From the NCBI GenBank assembly GCA_031553395.1, contig JAVBLR010000008.1:1-64000 (forward strand): a stretch of DNA of 64,000 bases, given 5' to 3'. Positions 47,645-56,478 of this stretch are shown one piece after another. The number at the start of each line of letters is the position of its first letter. The stretch's first letter is position 1. The position numbers and the translations under genes are program-made. Under the pieces are notes generated by a model. The model worked only from the letters and a program-made list of their open reading frames with translations, was not told where the DNA came from and ran no database searches. Origin of the DNA: WRGA01 sp031553395. Its GTDB lineage: Bacteria; Bacteroidota; Bacteroidia; Bacteroidales; WRGA01.

Positions 47645-48844
47645 ATGGGTGCAACGGTTAATGTCTTGTGTTATAAATCAAAAAGATTAGCAAATGGAGA
47701 AAATCCATTAATGATTCGTGTCTGTAAAGACGGAAAAAAGAAATATTTGGGATTAGGACTATCAATAAAACCCGAATATTGGGATTTTGAAAAGAATGAA
47801 CCTAAACGAAATTGTCCGAATAGAGAAGAAATTCAAAGTATCATTATTGAAAGGGCAAAGGAGTATCAAGAACAAATTTTAGAGTATAAAGTAACCAACA
47901 AAGAATTTACCGCTACTACTTTAGTTGAAAAGGTTAGTAATCCGATAAAAGCAAAAACGGTAAAAGCAGTATTTGATTTATACATACAACGATTAATGAC
48001 TGCAAACCGTCTACGATATGCTCACATGTATAAAACTACTCTTAACTCTTTGTTGAAGTTCAACGGGCATTTGGATATTTATTTTCCTGAAATTGATATT
48101 GCATGGTTAAAACGATATGAAGCATTTATGCTTAGTGAAAATCTTGCAATGAATACGTTGGAAACTCGTTTTGTGCGTTTAAGAACAATATTCAACCTTG
48201 CCATTGAAGAAAAGATTGTCAAAGCGGAATATTACCCATTTAAAACTTTCAAAATATCTAAGTTGAAACAAAAAACAGCGAAACGCTCAATTCTGAAAAG
48301 TGAGGTTTTGAAAATATTGGATTACAAAGGAAAAACCGATTATGAACGACTTGCGATTGACTTATTCACATTTTCTTATCTTACAGCAGGAATCAATTTT
48401 ATTGACATTTCGGAATTGAAATGCAATAACCTGTTAGATAATAGGATTGTATATATCCGTAGAAAGACCAAAAAACAAATCATTATACCATTGCAACCGA
48501 AAGCAATTGAATTGATTGATAAATATTCAAATCCGAATAGTCCATACTTATTTCCGATTTTAAGTTCTTTTCATAAAACAGACTTACAAAAACTCAATAG
48601 AGTACATAAAGTAATTTCAAAAGTGAATAAATGCTTGAAATCTATCGGAAAGGAATTAAATATACCGATTGATTTAACTACGTACGTGGCAAGGCACTCA
48701 TTTGCAACAGTTTTAAAACGGAGCGGTGTAAATACTTCGATAATTAGTGAAAGTTTGGGGCATAGTTCAGAAAGGATTACTCAAATTTATTTAGACAGCT
48801 TTGAAAATTCACAGATTGATGAAGCAATGAGCAATTTGTTGTAA
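47645..48844 (+). CDS. Tyrosine recombinase / integrase of the island
   Basis: A 399-residue Bacteroidetes-type integrase. The N-terminal arm-binding domain (about 1-95, KKKYLGLGLSIKPEYWDF), a SAM-like core-binding domain (about 105-200), and the catalytic domain with R350 (ARHSFAT), H373 (LGHSS) and nucleophile Y382 (IYLDSF) are present. The first catalytic Arg is not in its usual place: YLTAGINFIDI has Ala where many family members have Arg, as also described for IntDOT. Located directly after tRNA-Thr, it should catalyse integration and excision of the element. Confidence 0.93.
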   Translation: MGATVNVLCYKSKRLANGENPLMIRVCKDGKKKYLGLGLSIKPEYWDFEKNEPKRNCPNREEIQSIIIERAKEYQEQILEYKVTNKEFTATTLVEKVSNPIKAKTVKAVFDLYIQRLMTANRLRYAHMYKTTLNSLLKFNGHLDIYFPEIDIAWLKRYEAFMLSENLAMNTLETRFVRLRTIFNLAIEEKIVKAEYYPFKTFKISKLKQKTAKRSILKSEVLKILDYKGKTDYERLAIDLFTFSYLTAGINFIDISELKCNNLLDNRIVYIRRKTKKQIIIPLQPKAIELIDKYSNPNSPYLFPILSSFHKTDLQKLNRVHKVISKVNKCLKSIGKELNIPIDLTTYVARHSFATVLKRSGVNTSIISESLGHSSERITQIYLDSFENSQIDEAMSNLL

Positions 48845-48856
48845 ATATAAATAATG

Positions 48857-48895
48857 AAAGACCGTTTCTTAATTGAGCGGTCTTTTTTACTTTTG
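48857..48895 (+). terminator. Integrase terminator fused to a -7 promoter box
   Basis: AAAGACCG (48857-48864) pairs with CGGTCTTT (48878-48885); the T-tract runs into TACTTTTG (48888-48895), a good -7 box for the next gene, whose ATG is at 48912. A compact junction between two transcripts. Confidence 0.65.
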
Positions 48896-48911
48896 TCTGA
48901 AAATTAATCTT

Positions 48912-49907
48912 ATGGAAAAAACTGATATAATTGTTTCTTACCACCCTTATGTTTTAAAATATGTATATCCTATTTTAAACGAATTTTACGGATTTGATTA
49001 TTCTATGTTGTGGGATGAAATGGAAGTCGTAACTCCACCCAAAATAACCTCAATAGAAAACGGAATACCACAATTTGATTTAGTTCAGGCTTTTCTTGAA
49101 GGAAGTAATCAATGTTATATTAAAACAGGCAATTGTGGTGTTTATCAACTATCAGAAGCATTCACAGATTATTTTTTGGTTGAAGAAGATGAGTTAAAAA
49201 CAGACTCAACAACTTTTTCTGTCTTATATTATATAATCGGTATTTATTTCAAAAAGAAAAACGGGTTGTTAAATAGCTCCGAACTATTCCAAGATGCAGA
49301 TATACAATACCAATCCGTACTCAATGAAAAAATCTATCCTGAAATGATGTCTTTGTATAAAATGGTATTGGAAGCCAAGAAGAAGAAAAACAGAGGTTCA
49401 ACCGTTAGTATCACATATAAACAAGATAAAATCGACATTAATACCGCTTCATGGTTTATTGACGATATGGAACGGTATTTCAAAGAACGTTTTCCTGATG
49501 TAACACTTGACGCTATAAATAATATAGAAACCACAAAAAGGAAAGCAGGGAGAAAATTTCAAAATAAAGTAACAAATACTCTTATTTGGGGTACTTACCA
49601 TTTACTATACAACCATCATTCCAAATTCAAAGATTCCAAAATCAAAATAAGCAATGATATTTGTGAGTTTATAATCCGTTACCTGAATTTTCTTGAAATA
49701 CCGAACGAATTTACAGTTATGGATATTCGAGATTGGTTAAAACACATGACAAAGCAAGGTTTTAAACCCAATTGGAACTTACCTAATTATACTCCATATC
49801 CTATTCAGGAAACAATAAAAGTGGATGAATCTTTAAGTCCCGAAATGCAAGCCATAATGGAAATAAACCAGCCTTCAAGAAAATATGACCTCTCAACGAT
49901 GGCTTAA
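48912..49907 (+). CDS. Island protein of unknown function
   Basis: A 331-residue soluble, acidic and aromatic-rich protein. The open frame begins at 48873, but that would overlap the terminator/promoter; MEKTDIIVSYHPYVLKYVYP at 48912 is the likely start. The second half is basic and helical (TKRKAGRKFQNKVTN, then DICEFIIRYLNFL), suggesting nucleic-acid contact. No family recognised; positionally it could be an element regulator. Confidence 0.65.
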   Translation: MEKTDIIVSYHPYVLKYVYPILNEFYGFDYSMLWDEMEVVTPPKITSIENGIPQFDLVQAFLEGSNQCYIKTGNCGVYQLSEAFTDYFLVEEDELKTDSTTFSVLYYIIGIYFKKKNGLLNSSELFQDADIQYQSVLNEKIYPEMMSLYKMVLEAKKKKNRGSTVSITYKQDKIDINTASWFIDDMERYFKERFPDVTLDAINNIETTKRKAGRKFQNKVTNTLIWGTYHLLYNHHSKFKDSKIKISNDICEFIIRYLNFLEIPNEFTVMDIRDWLKHMTKQGFKPNWNLPNYTPYPIQETIKVDESLSPEMQAIMEINQPSRKYDLSTMA

Positions 49908-49946
49908 ATAAACATAAACAATTCATTTATAAATAATTACAAAAAT

Positions 49947-49988
49947 AGGAGTAATTAGTCTGAAATTCGGATTAATTGCTCCTTTCTT
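49947..49988 (+). terminator. Terminator with 18-base arms
   Basis: Arms 49947-49964 and 49966-49983 (AGGAGTAATTA / TTAATTGCTCCT cores) pair with two mismatches and end in TTCTT. Its right arm and following bases reappear, diverged, at about 50088-50127, giving a short tandem duplication before the ParB-like gene; the second copy carries TACATTTG (50120-50127), a -7 box. Confidence 0.7.
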
Positions 49989-50196
49989 ACGTTTTGCAAA
50001 CTCCGTTCCTTTGTCTTAGTAAATGTTAGAGAACATTGATAAGTAAGGAAACGAGAAAAAAAGAATAATAGTTCTCAAATCTGCTTTAATTACTCCTTTC
50101 CTACGCTTTTCACTTCCTCTACATTTGCATCATCAAACGGTTGCGCAGCCTAATTGATAAAAAAAATATTTTTATTAATTTAAAACACTTACAGTA

Positions 50197-51183
50197 ATGA
50201 CACAAATTTCAACCTCTGCTGAGAGTTTAAACACAGCAAACAGCGTAAACGAAGGTGCAAACCAATTGAGCAATTTAGCAATGAAAAATGAATTAAGTTT
50301 TGCAAAAAAAGAAACTGCCGTATCAAAAGAAATGACAGTTCAGGTAATGGAAAAGACAGAAAGCGGTTACACTTTTAAAGAAGAAAAAAGAAAGTTCGGA
50401 TTAATTAAGGAAAACCGTCCAATCAAAAAAACGGATGTCAATGGATTCCTGCAAATAATTCAAAACGGCAAATACGATGAATCTCAATCTATCGTAACAG
50501 CAGAAGCCAGCGAATTAATCGGAGATTACAACATTACGGATTTAGAAGGAAATCCAATTACCGAAGAAGATGCAACAGATTATTTGATTGTATTGGACGG
50601 ACAACACCGTGTAACAGCATTCTCTAAATTAAATGCAATCAGAAAATCGGAAAATCAATTATTGATACCGAATGTTCATATCAAAACAGGATTAAAAAAT
50701 GTTCGTGAGTATTTGGCTGATATAAATATGATTGGACATAATTGGAGTACAGCGGATAAAATATGTGTATCTGCAATAGCATCGGAAAATAAACTCTTGG
50801 ATAAAATCAATGAATTGATAAAAGAGGGTTACAATGCAAGTACCGCAATTTTAATCTGCACAGGGAAGAAAGTAACGGCAAAACAACTGAAAACATTTAT
50901 CACAACAGGAGATACAAGTTGTTTCCCTGATGAAGAAGAAGCACTGGAAAGAGCTGAAAAATTTCTGACAACTGCAATGTCTATTCCTGATATGGTTGTT
51001 AAAATGTTAAGTAAAAGATACTTTATAAAAGGCTTTAACTCATTTGCCAAATCAAGAAATGATGAAGACGCATTTACAGCATTGGCAAACTTAACCATAG
51101 ACGATTTTAAAGAAACAAAAGAAGATGAAGATTTCATCGAAAAATTAAAATTGGCTTTGGAAGCAGCTTTGGAAGCAGCCTAA
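50197..51183 (+). CDS. ParB/Sulfiredoxin-fold protein of the island
   Basis: A 328-residue protein. FGLIKENRPIKKTDVNGFL and VLDGQHRVTAF (132-142) are the ParB N-terminal domain signatures; in ParB the equivalent GxxR segment binds CTP. The C-terminal half is helical and charged. No ParA partner is nearby, so a role in plasmid-like partition is uncertain; island ParB-like proteins can act as regulators or nucleases. Confidence 0.75.
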   Translation: MTQISTSAESLNTANSVNEGANQLSNLAMKNELSFAKKETAVSKEMTVQVMEKTESGYTFKEEKRKFGLIKENRPIKKTDVNGFLQIIQNGKYDESQSIVTAEASELIGDYNITDLEGNPITEEDATDYLIVLDGQHRVTAFSKLNAIRKSENQLLIPNVHIKTGLKNVREYLADINMIGHNWSTADKICVSAIASENKLLDKINELIKEGYNASTAILICTGKKVTAKQLKTFITTGDTSCFPDEEEALERAEKFLTTAMSIPDMVVKMLSKRYFIKGFNSFAKSRNDEDAFTALANLTIDDFKETKEDEDFIEKLKLALEAALEAA

Positions 51184-51198
51184 ACAAATCTCAAAAAG

Positions 51199-51230
51199 AA
51201 CTATCCGCAAATAAAAGCGGATAGTTTCTT
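51199..51230 (+). terminator. Terminator after the ParB-like gene
   Basis: Perfect 10-bp stem AACTATCCGC (51199-51208) / GCGGATAGTT (51217-51226), 8-nt loop, followed by TCTT. Confidence 0.8.
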
Positions 51231-51337
51231 ATCTAAAATTAAATTATTAGTCTAAAGTTCTTTGACTTACTATCCTATCAATATCCGAAGAAAGACACGG
51301 GTGGCTTTATTTTCCCGAAAATAATTTTACCCCGATA

Positions 51338-51369
51338 CTTGATTTGTATTAATTTATTGATTATCTTTG
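51338..51369 (+). promoter_or_regulatory. Promoter of a 240-nt leader or small RNA
   Basis: CTTG (51338-51341), 20-bp spacer, TATCTTTG (51362-51369). Expected start about 51376, far ahead of the helicase-like gene at 51615, with a terminator between. Confidence 0.6.
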
Positions 51370-51375
51370 CATTAC

Positions 51376-51530
51376 AAGTTAGGTAAATAATATTTAATTC
51401 AAAATTGCATTTTATCTGACTTTCTTTTTTCGAGCAACATACCCGCTCAAAAAACAGCATCAAAAATAGATTTTTAGGCACTGCATATTTGTTCAAGACA
51501 GGTTTATGTACAAAATCTGTCTTTTATTTG
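51376..51530 (+). ncRNA. Candidate small RNA or attenuated leader
   Basis: Begins at the expected start of the promoter above and ends at a hairpin AAGACAG (51495-51501) / CTGTCTT (51517-51523) followed by TTTATTTG. No reading frame of note inside. It is either an independent ~150-nt RNA or an attenuator controlling the helicase-like gene. Confidence 0.4.
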
Positions 51531-51614
51531 CTTTCTGCCTTCTTATTTTCCTATTTCTTAGATTACTTCAATACCAAAAGAGATTACATATTATTTATAT
51601 AACACAAATATGTA

Positions 51615-53465
51615 ATGCGAAAAATCAATTACAAAAAAGTCATTAAATTAAAAACAACAGACTACATTAACAAAGCCTTTAAAATCTTACCTTCAAACGC
51701 ATTTATTCATAAGGGACGTTGCGGAATTGGCGGAACAACCTTAGAACTCGAAACAAAACGTAATTCTATCATTGTTGCACCGACAACAGGAATAATAGAT
51801 GACAAATCATTTTCAACAGATGAATACGGTAATATTAAATATCCCGATTTATTTACTGTATATGGAAATATAAAACCAAAAGATATTATACCTTATTTAC
51901 AATCAGATAAAAAGGATAAAAAGATATTTGTTACACCCGATAGTTTATATAAAATTATAGAAGCAGCGAAAGAAGCAGGGCTTTTAGAAGAACTATATAA
52001 TGACTACTTTCTATTGTATGATGAATCCCATTCAATTATAACCGAAGATTTTCGAGAGAAAATGATTGAAGCCTATAATCTACAATTCGAATTCAAACAA
52101 AGGACGTTTATATCTGCAACACCTTATTATTTTTCAGACCCCCGTTTAAAAAATTTAGATTATTACAAGATAACATTTGATGAACCATTAGGCAAAATCA
52201 ATATTATTGATGCAAGAAGTGTAAAAGAGTGCTTAAATGCTTTTCTAACCGAAAAAGTTAAGGTCAAAGGAAATGTGCACATATTTTTCAATTCAGTAAC
52301 GGAAATTGGAGAAGCGATTGAATATGCAGAATTACAGGATTGTAATATTTATGTTGCAGAAAAAGACGAAAACCTTGAAAAGTTAGGTAATGCAGCAAAA
52401 TTCTATGTTAAACGTCCAATAACAGGGGAATATAAAAAGTTTAATTTCTATACAACCAAATACTTTGAAGGTTGGGACTTATTCGATACAGATGCAACAA
52501 TTATTTTAGTTACCGATGTATATAAACCACATACACAAGTCGGTATAACAAACAAAGGAGTACAGGCAATCGGCAGGTTAAGATTTATTCTTGGAAAACC
52601 TGAAACAAAACCTTTTGCAGTATACCACATAACAAATCACAGATACATGGAAAAATTTAAAACAATAGACGAATTTGAAAAGAATTTCTACTTTGAAGCA
52701 ACTTGGGAAGCCGAATCATTCAATCTATATATGGAGACATGCAAAGAATACGGTTTTGAACCTGATACCGAAAGAATAAAAAACGCAAAAAAATATACGG
52801 AATTTGACAGTGAAACAGGGTTAGTTAAGGTATGTTCCGCAAAAATCGACCAATTTATTAATAACTCGGCTTGCGATGAAGAATTCAATCATATTGATTA
52901 CATAAAAAGAGCTTGGGAAGGCGCAGGGTTTGAAGCAGATATACATGTGTACAAGCAAACGGCTGAAAAAGACAGGCAGCGCAAAACGACTAAATCAGTA
53001 CAAGAAATATTATCGGACTTTGAAGCATTAGACCCTCAAAATGTATTTATTTTCCATACAGATGCAGATGCAGAAAAATTAAGCCAATTGAAAACAAGAC
53101 ACCCGCTTATTTATAAAGCATATAAGAATCTAACAAAAGAAGAAATAGAATCTACAAAATTTAATATTAAAGTTATTGAAAAACTTTTGATATTAAAGGA
53201 AAACAAGGATGCAGAAATAGCAGTAATGAAATTACTTCCGTTGTATTTTACTGTCGGAAGGAGATATACAAAGTCAGCTATTAAAAGCATGCTTCAAGAT
53301 ATTTACGACAAAACAGGGTTTAATAAAACAGCAACCGCAGAACAATTGCGTTCAATGGATTGGTACGAAACCAAGTCATGCAAAATCAAAAATAATAACG
53401 AAGAATATGAAAACGGCTTTGAAATTCTGAGAATGAAATTCAAACTGAAAGTATCTGCAAAATAA
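51615..53465 (+). CDS. Divergent SF2 helicase-like ATPase of the island
   Basis: A 616-residue protein with the order of superfamily 2 helicase motifs: a degenerate motif I GRCGIGGTT (34-42, Thr/Gly in place of the usual GKT), motif II LLYDESHS with DESH at 136-139, motif III SATP at 167-170, an EGWD motif at about 285 and motif VI QAIGRLR at about 316. The usual Walker A Lys is missing. Beyond 400 the protein has no recognised domain. It may help replication of the excised element. Not a known DEAD-box subfamily. Confidence 0.7.
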   Translation: MRKINYKKVIKLKTTDYINKAFKILPSNAFIHKGRCGIGGTTLELETKRNSIIVAPTTGIIDDKSFSTDEYGNIKYPDLFTVYGNIKPKDIIPYLQSDKKDKKIFVTPDSLYKIIEAAKEAGLLEELYNDYFLLYDESHSIITEDFREKMIEAYNLQFEFKQRTFISATPYYFSDPRLKNLDYYKITFDEPLGKINIIDARSVKECLNAFLTEKVKVKGNVHIFFNSVTEIGEAIEYAELQDCNIYVAEKDENLEKLGNAAKFYVKRPITGEYKKFNFYTTKYFEGWDLFDTDATIILVTDVYKPHTQVGITNKGVQAIGRLRFILGKPETKPFAVYHITNHRYMEKFKTIDEFEKNFYFEATWEAESFNLYMETCKEYGFEPDTERIKNAKKYTEFDSETGLVKVCSAKIDQFINNSACDEEFNHIDYIKRAWEGAGFEADIHVYKQTAEKDRQRKTTKSVQEILSDFEALDPQNVFIFHTDADAEKLSQLKTRHPLIYKAYKNLTKEEIESTKFNIKVIEKLLILKENKDAEIAVMKLLPLYFTVGRRYTKSAIKSMLQDIYDKTGFNKTATAEQLRSMDWYETKSCKIKNNNEEYENGFEILRMKFKLKVSAK

Positions 53466-53489
53466 GTATTGAAAGAACTTGAAAATACA

Positions 53490-53635
53490 GATTCTCAAAA
53501 TTCTTAAAAAATTATGTTATTGCCCTTCTTAGGAAAATAGCCAATAAGAGAAAAAAATAAGAATTTAAATTTTTAGATTACAAGGTGTGATTATTTACAA
53601 TAAAAGTCAATGGTTGAAAGATGACGATGGTTTTT
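53490..53635 (+). repeat. Cassette-flanking repeat, copy 1
   Basis: The first 44 bases (53490-53533) are identical to 57355-57398; a further ~100 bases are related with substitutions and end in a terminator-like tail (TCAATGGTTGAAAGATGACGATGG core) that is decayed here. It lies 25 bases after the helicase-like gene stop and contains no frame. Confidence 0.9.
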
Positions 53636-53675
53636 GCAAAATACAAACTCACTTTAATTAACAACATGTCAAAAT

Positions 53676-53819
53676 ATGAAAAACTTTAACTTTACTAACA
53701 ATGTAAAATTTACTTGTAATGACAAGAAAAAAGAAGCAGAAAGCAACAGATTATATAACAATTATAAGGAGCAAGATTATATACATCAATTAATTAAATC
53801 TCAAATACTATGCCGCTGA
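53676..53819 (+). CDS. Candidate 47-residue peptide overlapping the radical SAM start
   Basis: ATG at 53676 to TGA at 53817-53819, overlapping the following gene's ATG (53810) by 10 bases in another frame (ATGCCGCTGA). The peptide is hydrophilic (MKNFNFTNNVKFTCNDKKK, later QDYIHQLIKSQILCR) with two cysteines. The overlap suggests translational coupling. It could be a regulator or even a substrate of the radical SAM enzyme, but peptide modification is only a guess. Confidence 0.4.
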   Translation: MKNFNFTNNVKFTCNDKKKEAESNRLYNNYKEQDYIHQLIKSQILCR

Positions 53820-54508
53820 ATTTACCAGACGGAAATATGTACAAATTTATAACTCATACATGGAATCCAGTAAAAGGAAAATGTGAACATAAATGCCCTT
53901 ATTGCTATATGTGCAAAGAAGGAAGACAAATACAAACCCCAATCAGATTAGATACAACAGAATTTAGAACAGATTTAAAAACAAATAAATTCATATTTGT
54001 TGGAAGCGGAACAGATTTATTCGCTGATAATATACCTAGAGAATGGATATTGAGGACATTAGATTATTGTTATTCTTTTAATAATGGTCTTTTTGATTAT
54101 TCAAATAATTACCTGTTTCAATCAAAGAATCCAAAGAGAATGATTGAATTTCTTGAACATCCTATATTTAATGAATCAGTTGCATGTACAACAATTGAAA
54201 CAAACAGGTTTTACCCTGAATATATGGGGAATGCTCCGAATGTTAAAGAAAGAGCCTTAGCAATGCAAGAAATATCATCACGAGGAATTAAAACTTATGT
54301 TACCATAGAACCAATTATGAATTTTGATTTGGAAGAAATGATTGAATTGATAAGGATGTGCAATCCGATTCAGGTAAACATTGGTGCAAATACCAATCAT
54401 GGAATTAATTTACCTGAGCCTTCAACTGACAAGATTCTGATTTTGATTGATGAACTTTCAAAGTTTACGGAAGTTGAAAAGAAAAGTAATTTATATAGAT
54501 TACTGTAA
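53810..54508 (+). CDS. Radical SAM protein (DUF5131/Gp37-like)
   Basis: A 232-residue radical SAM protein. THTWNPVKGKCEHKCPYCYM contains the CX3CX2C cluster motif. IFVGSGTDLFADNIPREWI and TYVTIEPIMNFDLEEM resemble the phage Gp37/Gp68 (DUF5131) group; the TIM-barrel order is kept. These proteins occur on mobile elements, with function unknown. It is transcribed opposite to the adjacent MoaA-like gene, and a terminator separates them. Confidence 0.8.
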   Translation: MPLNLPDGNMYKFITHTWNPVKGKCEHKCPYCYMCKEGRQIQTPIRLDTTEFRTDLKTNKFIFVGSGTDLFADNIPREWILRTLDYCYSFNNGLFDYSNNYLFQSKNPKRMIEFLEHPIFNESVACTTIETNRFYPEYMGNAPNVKERALAMQEISSRGIKTYVTIEPIMNFDLEEMIELIRMCNPIQVNIGANTNHGINLPEPSTDKILILIDELSKFTEVEKKSNLYRLL

Positions 54509-54510
54509 GC

Positions 54511-54542
54511 AAAAGCCGTTGGTTGAAATGCCAACGGTTTTT
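54511..54542. terminator. Terminator between convergent radical SAM genes
   Basis: 12-base arms AAAAGCCGTTGG and CCAACGGTTTTT around TTGAAATG, one mismatch. Almost the same hairpin ends repeat copy 2 (57467-57502), so the terminator belongs to the repeat family. Confidence 0.8.
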
Positions 54543-54674
54543 GTTATTTAAAGATGTACTTAGAAGTCTAATTTTCAGATTATGTACCATTCTGGTATTC
54601 GGACTGTAACGAGACTTCTAAATTACACCTCTTTATCACATAACTGATGCCAGATTATTTGTAAGCTTGTATGA

Positions 54675-55640
54675 TTAACAGCTTTCATAATATGTTATAG
54701 GAAAGGAAGGAAACATAAAATCAATCATATCAGTCATTGGTTGATTCAAATCTGTTTCACCTAATGGAATTTGTTTATATAAATCTCTTCTTAATAAACA
54801 TGGTTTTAATACCCCCCTTGCATCTACTCTTAAAACAAAAACCCCCTCTCCACACTCAACTTTTAATTGACAATCTTGACACATTTTTGTTTGTAATTTA
54901 GGATAACTAGAACTTTTTATTCTCCATAATTTATTATTTTTACTTTTATATTCTTTCATAATGCAACCAGTGCTATCTTGTACTGTTTTGTCAAAAACAG
55001 CATATTTACTGAAAATCTTTTCAACATTATTAGAATCTATATAACCTATTTTTTTATTATTTGACCATTGGGTTTCCATTAAATCACAAATTAACAAGTC
55101 TGTTTTCCAATTATAGACATAATCTATCAATTCTTCTAAACAAGCTTCATTTTTCTTTGTTAAAGTATGATTAATTGTTATATTGCTTCCAATAGTAACA
55201 CATTCTTTAATATTCTTTTGAAGAATATCAAAATCAAAATTTTCCCCTAGAAGATTCTTTCCTAAAGTATTATTAGTTGCATGAACACTTAATTTTATTT
55301 GTTGTATTTTATCTAGTTTATTAAATATCTTATCTAATTCTAATCCATTTGTACAAATCGCTAATTTGCGATTAGGATTATATGCAATATCTATCAAATC
55401 AGATATATTTGAATGTAAAATAGGTTCTCCTCCAGTTAAATTTATTTCTCTAATATTCAGTTTATTTGCCTCAAATATAAGTCGAGAAAAGAAATCAATT
55501 GGGATTTGAATATTTTGCCAATGATCTAAAATACCTTCTCTATGACAAAATAGACAAGTAAGTTGACATCTGTTTGTTACTGAAATTCGGAGTCTTCCTT
55601 TATAATAATTAAATGCATCTATTCCAGAAAGTTGTTTCAT
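54675..55640 (-). CDS. MoaA-like radical SAM enzyme in a candidate signalling operon
   Basis: A 321-residue protein. RISVTNRCQLTCLFC contains the SAM cluster cysteines C25, C29, C32; NLTGGEPIL is the SAM-binding motif. The C-terminus has a second cysteine group C254, C257, C263 and C281 (MCQDCQLKVEC, then GVLKPCLLRRD), like the substrate-binding cluster of GTP 3',8-cyclase MoaA but with longer spacing. No molybdopterin genes are nearby, and it is the last gene of an operon with a NUDIX and a channel-like protein, so a nucleotide substrate is an attractive guess. Confidence 0.82.
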   Translation of the reverse strand: MKQLSGIDAFNYYKGRLRISVTNRCQLTCLFCHREGILDHWQNIQIPIDFFSRLIFEANKLNIREINLTGGEPILHSNISDLIDIAYNPNRKLAICTNGLELDKIFNKLDKIQQIKLSVHATNNTLGKNLLGENFDFDILQKNIKECVTIGSNITINHTLTKKNEACLEELIDYVYNWKTDLLICDLMETQWSNNKKIGYIDSNNVEKIFSKYAVFDKTVQDSTGCIMKEYKSKNNKLWRIKSSSYPKLQTKMCQDCQLKVECGEGVFVLRVDARGVLKPCLLRRDLYKQIPLGETDLNQPMTDMIDFMFPSFPITYYESC

Positions 55641-55679
55641 AACATAAATTTATTTAGTTATTTTTCGGTGTATTAGCTC

Positions 55680-56474
55680 TTATTGTTTTCGTATCTTTTT
55701 TCCCTTTTTAAAATAATCTCCTAAAGTTTCAAAAGGTTCTGTTATTGGTTGATTAAATTTACTCCAAAACACATCGCTTTTTAAATCAGGTTCTTGTAAT
55801 AATGGAATGTCTCTAAATTCAGTATTTTCAATCATGATTATATGAAAAAAATTATATTTCATAGATATTGTATAATTAGAAAAAGGCAATGAACAACTCA
55901 AAGATACCTTTAAACCATCTTCCATTGGATCAAAATCTTTTGGATCACAACTTAATATATCTGTTTCTCCAATTTTTAAATTTAAAACAGAGTTTTTTAG
56001 ATAAGGAAGATAAGTATTTCTAGTATTTCTATGCCTACGATAATACTTTTCTACTGTCAAAAAATGTAGGTTTTCTAAATGGGATTTAGTTGTATTTACA
56101 AGCATTACACAAAATTGATTTTCTTCTGTTAAATAGAATGCATATGGGGAAAAAACAATTGTTTGCTTACTAGGGAACAAAAACTTCATTGTTAGAAAAC
56201 TAACATATATTCCCCATAAAATGACATTTAAAATGGATTGAATATATATGATAATAAATGTAATGCCATTATAGTTGTCATAATTTAAACTAAAGAATTG
56301 AATTGAAAAACTAAATTTTAAACATTCTATATAATTATCATATACAGAAAGTAAATAATAAAATGTTGAAAAAAATACATTTTGGAAAAGTAAAAAACAT
56401 AATGCTACACAGAAAAATGTAGGAATTGTTGTTTTTGAAATAAGTATATTAATTTTATTAGAATAGCCTTTCAT
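55680..56474 (-). CDS. Kir-channel-like two-TM membrane protein with abnormal filter
   Basis: A 264-residue protein from the ATG at 56474; a TTG at 56501 would overlap the NUDIX gene. TM1 is at about 16-42, a pore-like segment at 50-68 and TM2 at 72-98. YIQSILNVILWGIYVSF followed by FPSKQTIVFSPYAFY closely follows the second helix and N-cap of inward-rectifier K+ channels (QSILG..., then MFSHNAVI), and the C-terminal part is beta-rich like the Kir cytoplasmic domain. The selectivity filter TIGYG is replaced by SLNYDNY, so K+ selectivity is doubtful. Probable ligand-gated membrane effector; inference. Confidence 0.65.
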   Translation of the reverse strand: MKGYSNKINILISKTTIPTFFCVALCFLLFQNVFFSTFYYLLSVYDNYIECLKFSFSIQFFSLNYDNYNGITFIIIYIQSILNVILWGIYVSFLTMKFLFPSKQTIVFSPYAFYLTEENQFCVMLVNTTKSHLENLHFLTVEKYYRRHRNTRNTYLPYLKNSVLNLKIGETDILSCDPKDFDPMEDGLKVSLSCSLPFSNYTISMKYNFFHIIMIENTEFRDIPLLQEPDLKSDVFWSKFNQPITEPFETLGDYFKKGKKIRKQ

Positions 56475-56478
56475 AATC

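Noticed and set aside
51278..51496. 72-codon minus-strand frame
   Set aside because: Lies across the promoter and candidate leader RNA, and shows no domain or start signal.
54675..55640. Molybdopterin gene moaA or a prokaryotic viperin
   Set aside because: No other molybdopterin genes are nearby and the C-terminal cysteine spacing differs from MoaA; the N-terminal motif is not of the viperin type.
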